Part shown: in pieces, positions 60,914-64,000 of the stretch
How positions within the stretch are numbered: position 1 is the stretch's first letter
How the letters are laid out: each line of letters starts with the position of its first letter
Assembly: GCA_041659285.1 (NCBI GenBank)
Contig: JBAZYO010000004.1
Coordinates: forward strand, 1-64,000
Length of the DNA stretch: 64,000 nt
From: Vicinamibacterales bacterium
GTDB lineage: Bacteria > Acidobacteriota > Vicinamibacteria > Vicinamibacterales > UBA2999
Direction: 5' to 3'
The notes under the pieces: model-generated
Told to the model about the DNA's origin: nothing
Database searches by the model: none
What the model saw: only the letters and a program-made list of their open reading frames with translations
Program-made: the position numbers and the translations under genes

Positions 60914-61878
60914 GGCGCCTCCTGCGAGCGCACCCGCGGATCGGCGAGCGCGAGCAGCACGTCGGCGATCCAGGTGCCGGCGGCCAGGAAGAACGCGCCG
61001 CTCGCGGCGCAGCCGGCTACCAGATACAGGTCACGCGCCTTGAGCGCGTCGTACATCAATCGGCCAAGGCCGGGCCACGAGGTGACCACTTCGACGACGA
61101 ACGAACCGCTGAACAGGGTGCCGATCATGACGCCGTAAAGTCCGAGCACGGATCGCAGGGACACCGGCCAGGCGTGCCTCACCACGGCCTGCGCCTGCGT
61201 GAGGCCGCGGGCCCGGCTGGCCGCCACGAAGGGCTCGCGCGTGGCCTTCTCGATGGCCTGCGACTGCAATCGCTCGAGCGTGGCCGCCAGCGGCAGCGCC
61301 AGGGCGAGCGCCGGAATCGGAATGTGCCGCGCCAGGTCGGCGAGCCACTGGGCCCAGCTGAGATTGATACCGGCGGCCGAGGTCATGCCGCCGACGGGCA
61401 GCCATCCGGTCCGCGCCGCGAGGAACACCAGCGCCAGCGAGCCGATCAGGGGCGGGACCGAGAGCGCCAGGATCGACAGCACGCGCACCACCGAGCGGCC
61501 GGCACCCCGCGAGCGGCTGCCTGAATACACTCCCAGCGGCAGGCCAATCGCGGTGGCCAGCATGAGAGCGGCAATCGCGAGCACCGCGGTATTGAGCGCG
61601 CGCTCGCTGATCAGCGTGCTGACGGGGCGCGCGTAGAGGAGGGAGCGGCCGAAATCAAGGCGGACGACGCCGCCCAGCCACGACAGGTATTGGACGGCGA
61701 GCGGCCGATCCAAGCCCAGTTCGGCCCGCAGCCTGGCGAGCGCGGCCGGGTCGAGGGCGAGGGCTTGATCCGAGGTGATGTCGCCGGGGGCGAGGTGCGT
61801 GAGCAGCAGTGACGCCGACGAAACGACGAGGACCAGGAGCAGGGCGAAGCCGAGACGCCTCAGGAGATAGCGTCCCAT
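60910..61878 (-). CDS. Peptide-type ABC transporter permease (DppB/OppB-like)
   Basis: 322 residues. MGRYLLRRLGFALLLVLVVSSASLLL start and LARLRAELGLDRPLAVQYLSWLGGVVRLDFGRSL are typical of DppB; EAA loop REPFVAASRARGLTQAQAVVRHAWPVSLRSV. Six spans. Seven bases downstream of the binding-protein gene. No ATPase (DppD/DppF-like) gene follows, so ATPases must be elsewhere. Confidence 0.92.
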   Translation of the reverse strand: MGRYLLRRLGFALLLVLVVSSASLLLTHLAPGDITSDQALALDPAALARLRAELGLDRPLAVQYLSWLGGVVRLDFGRSLLYARPVSTLISERALNTAVLAIAALMLATAIGLPLGVYSGSRSRGAGRSVVRVLSILALSVPPLIGSLALVFLAARTGWLPVGGMTSAAGINLSWAQWLADLARHIPIPALALALPLAATLERLQSQAIEKATREPFVAASRARGLTQAQAVVRHAWPVSLRSVLGLYGVMIGTLFSGSFVVEVVTSWPGLGRLMYDALKARDLYLVAGCAASGAFFLAAGTWIADVLLALADPRVRSQEAP

Positions 61879-61884
61879 GCGGCG

Positions 61885-63654
61885 TTACCGCCCTCCCTGC
61901 CCTGTTGGTACCGGGGTGCGCACGGTGATGGTGTCGGCGGCCCACAACAACTGCGGGCGCAGGATGGTGGGCGACAGCGAGCCGACGCGGGCGCTGACGC
62001 CGATGTACATGCGCGGCGCCACGAAGTAGATCGCGGGTAGGTTCTCCGCGAAGATCTTCTGGACCTGGTCGAAGAGCCGCTTGCGTTCCGCCTGGTCCAC
62101 GCTCGACATCACCTGGTGCGTCAGGTCGTCGATTTGCTTCTCCCACTCGGTGGCCGGCGTCGCCTGCCCGATGTTCCAGATGTGCGCGGATCCGGAACTC
62201 AGCCAGAAATCCGCCGACATCGCGGGATCGAAACTGGTCGCCGAGAAGAAGAAGAAGATCGACTCAAAGTCACCCTTGATCATGCGCTCGACGAGCGCCC
62301 CCTGCTCGAGGGCGACCACGTCCACGGCAATGCCGAGGGGGCGGAGATCTTCGCGCAGCACCGCGGCGGACCGCTCGAGCGACGAGTTGCCGCGATAGGT
62401 CAGGAGGGTGAAGCGGGCTTCGGTCCCCTTCTCGTCTTCCAGCCATTCGTCGGCGTCGCGGTTGGTGAGGCCGATACCGGCGAGCAGCTCCTTCGCGCGA
62501 TCGATCGAGAAGGGATAGCGCGGGACGTTGGGCGAGAACCACTTCTGGTTGCCGGGTGTGATCGGTCCCCAGATCGGCACACCCGCGCCAAGAAACACGG
62601 TGTTCGCGAAGGCCTCGCGGTCCACCGCGTGCGAAATCGCCTGCCGGAACTCGCGCCGCGTAATCCAGCTGCCGCGCGGGTCCTTGGCCCACCGCTGGGG
62701 CCGCAGGTTGAAGAAGAACAGGTCGGGGTCGGTGCCGACACCCAGTTCCAGCAGCTGCAGCTTGCCCTGATCCACCAGCGGCCGGAGCGTGGCGATGTCT
62801 TCGGGCCGCACCTGCTGCTGCAGCATGTCGATCTGCCCGGCCTGCAGGCGCACGAGCTCGGCGTTCTGATCGGGCACGACCTCGAGCACGATTTGGTCCA
62901 CGTATGGCAGCTGGGTGCCGGCGGTGTCCTTCTTCCAGTAGCGCGGATTGCGATCGAAAATCAGCCGCTGCCCCGGCTCGTAGCGCGACAGCACGAACGG
63001 GCCGAGCGACACCAGCTCGTTCACCGGGGTGGCCACGCCCCAGGCCTGCGCGAAGGTGCCGGCGGCCAGCGCGGCCTCCAGCTTGTGCTTGGGCGCGAGG
63101 GTGAGGTTGTCGAGCATCGCGATGCCCGGGCCGAAGGGTCCTGGAAAGGCGATCACGACGGTTCGCGCATCGGGCGCGGTGACCGTGAGCGGTTTGCCGT
63201 CCACCTCGAGCGAGCTGGCCAGGATGCTGTTGACCTTCGGATCGTAGATGGCCTTGAAGGTAAAGACGACGTCGGCGGAGGTGAACGGGGTGCCGTCGGA
63301 CCACGCGGCTTCGCGCAGAGTCAGGGTGAAGGTCCGGTTATCGGGTGAGGCGGTCCACGTCTCCGCCAGCGCCGGCTCCAGTTCCTGCGTGCTGCGGTTG
63401 ACGCGGATCAGCTTGCCCTGCGTGAGCTGCGAGATGAGGTCCGGCGGGAAGTTGCGGTCTACCCACCGGTTGAAGGTGCGCGGTTCGCTGCGCAGCGACG
63501 AGGTAAGGACGCCGCCGCGCGTGCTGACGTCGGAGAAGACAATTTCCATGCCTTCGCCGGCAGGTTTCTGCTGGCCGGACCACCACCGCCACCCGGTGAA
63601 GGCGATCAAGCCCAACAGCAGAACGCTCAGCAATGCCCGCGGTTGTCGGTTCAC
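61885..63654 (-). CDS. Peptide/nickel-type ABC transporter substrate-binding protein
   Basis: 589 residues from GTG 63654 (NRQPRALLSVLLLGLIAFTGW: basic residues then a membrane segment without an obvious lipobox or cleavage site, so probably membrane-anchored). SBP family 5 features: LAETWTASPDNRTFTLTLREAAWSDGTPFTSADVVFTFKAI and FRQAISHAVDREAFANTVF, SDQ-like ...DFWLSSGSAHIWNIGQA. Binds peptides or similar compounds and delivers them to the two permeases. The long upstream frame to 63849 is not credible. Confidence 0.9.
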   Translation of the reverse strand: MNRQPRALLSVLLLGLIAFTGWRWWSGQQKPAGEGMEIVFSDVSTRGGVLTSSLRSEPRTFNRWVDRNFPPDLISQLTQGKLIRVNRSTQELEPALAETWTASPDNRTFTLTLREAAWSDGTPFTSADVVFTFKAIYDPKVNSILASSLEVDGKPLTVTAPDARTVVIAFPGPFGPGIAMLDNLTLAPKHKLEAALAAGTFAQAWGVATPVNELVSLGPFVLSRYEPGQRLIFDRNPRYWKKDTAGTQLPYVDQIVLEVVPDQNAELVRLQAGQIDMLQQQVRPEDIATLRPLVDQGKLQLLELGVGTDPDLFFFNLRPQRWAKDPRGSWITRREFRQAISHAVDREAFANTVFLGAGVPIWGPITPGNQKWFSPNVPRYPFSIDRAKELLAGIGLTNRDADEWLEDEKGTEARFTLLTYRGNSSLERSAAVLREDLRPLGIAVDVVALEQGALVERMIKGDFESIFFFFSATSFDPAMSADFWLSSGSAHIWNIGQATPATEWEKQIDDLTHQVMSSVDQAERKRLFDQVQKIFAENLPAIYFVAPRMYIGVSARVGSLSPTILRPQLLWAADTITVRTPVPTGQGGR

Positions 63655-63881
63655 TTCTTGTCCAGTCGGCCAATAAATTGGCCGGTTTTGCCGGTGCACT
63701 GAATCCGCATTTCGTTCGCTTTGCGTGCAGATCGGCGTCTGGTTGAGCCGGCCGCCTCGACCGGGGCAACCTTTTGGCCGTCGATCCCGGTTCGCTGCCC
63801 GGGCCGACCGACCGCATCGTAGAACACCAAACCCTGCCGATGCAATCACTTAGCAGGAACGCGGCGCCGCGCCGGGAAATC

Positions 63882-63896
63882 TGGCACCGCCCGTGC
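63882..63896 (+). promoter_or_regulatory. Possible sigma-54 promoter
   Basis: TGGCACCGCCCGTGC has the invariant GG and GC separated by ten bases (63883-63884, 63895-63896) and TGGCAC matches the -24 box; the -12 half is weaker (GTGC for TTGC). Start of transcription would be near 63908, just before the ribosome site of the gene at 63925. Confidence 0.4.
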
Positions 63897-63924
63897 GATG
63901 TCCCTGACCGGAGGAGCACTGCAA

Positions 63925-64000
63925 ATGGACGTTCAACCGCTGACTTACAGCGAACCGGAATTTCAGCCTCAGGTCGGTCGAAGCGTGAGCATCGAACAGG
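63925..64000 (+). CDS. Start of an unidentified gene (partial)
   Basis: ATG 63925 preceded by GGAGGAG eight bases upstream. The first 25 residues (MDVQPLTYSEPEFQPQVGRS and onward) run off the window; too short to name. The good ribosome site and possible sigma-54 promoter support a true start. Confidence 0.6.
   Translation, partial: MDVQPLTYSEPEFQPQVGRSVSIEQ

Overview
The window is GC-rich bacterial chromosome with short intergenic gaps, many secreted hydrolases, small palindromic repeats scattered between and inside genes, LpxC (so an outer membrane with lipid A), DUF5916 beta-barrel proteins, DUF1028, CHRD, DUF1326 and PQQ/cytochrome c proteins. This mix points to a Gram-negative soil or sediment lineage, most likely Acidobacteriota of the Vicinamibacteria type. 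That placement is inferred from gene content only; no rRNA or tRNA gene was seen.

Region 1 (1-4007) is accessory DNA, visibly less GC-rich than the rest. All genes point left. Two folded sites with the R''-L''-L'-R' layout of integron attC sites, each with an extrahelical G, sit at 842-901 and 2284-2356. They separate a TIR-domain gene (frameshifted, its 3' end replaced by an IS3-type element), a two-gene cassette (GT2 glycosyltransferase plus four-helix membrane protein) and a TIR-like nucleotide-binding protein. No integrase gene is present, so this looks like an integrase-less attC cluster carrying TIR-type, possibly anti-phage, cargo.

Region 2 (4008-19024) is mostly housekeeping: Uma2 nuclease, topA-dprA, a TPR protein and lipoprotein, then rplU-rpmA-obgE-nadD-rsfS-comF, with tmk-lysA converging on it. 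An ECF sigma-STAS cluster follows, then an unusual radical SAM protein and a DUF1028 protein.

Region 3 (19224-31146, minus strand) holds a periplasmic oxidation cluster (diheme cytochrome c, NTF2-like protein, DUF1801 fragment, PQQ dehydrogenase, CHRD protein), a matrixin-like protease with a partner, and a MoxR-BatD-BatA-BatC-BatB type operon.

Region 4 (31228-46015) carries M19 dipeptidase, sigma/anti-sigma pair, DUF4139 protein, STAS protein, M28 peptidase, an ABC exporter with an aminotransferase, a subtilisin, a probable ~290-nt structured RNA with its own promoter and terminator, a small haem protein, DUF1326 and DUF5916.

Region 5 (46016-64000) has lpxC and uvrA, a 25-codon ORF between duplicated terminators, an APC permease, a rhodanese-methyltransferase fusion, an NHL propeller protein, an HNH nuclease, an NlpC/P60 lipoprotein, mtgA, a cupredoxin, an M48-LysM peptidase, dapA, a peptide ABC transporter without ATPase genes, and the start of a gene behind a possible sigma-54 promoter.

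A theme across the window is palindromic repeat DNA read in frame inside conserved genes (rsfS, comF, lysA, a BatD-like gene, uvrA twice, NlpC/P60, M48), much like Rickettsia palindromic elements.
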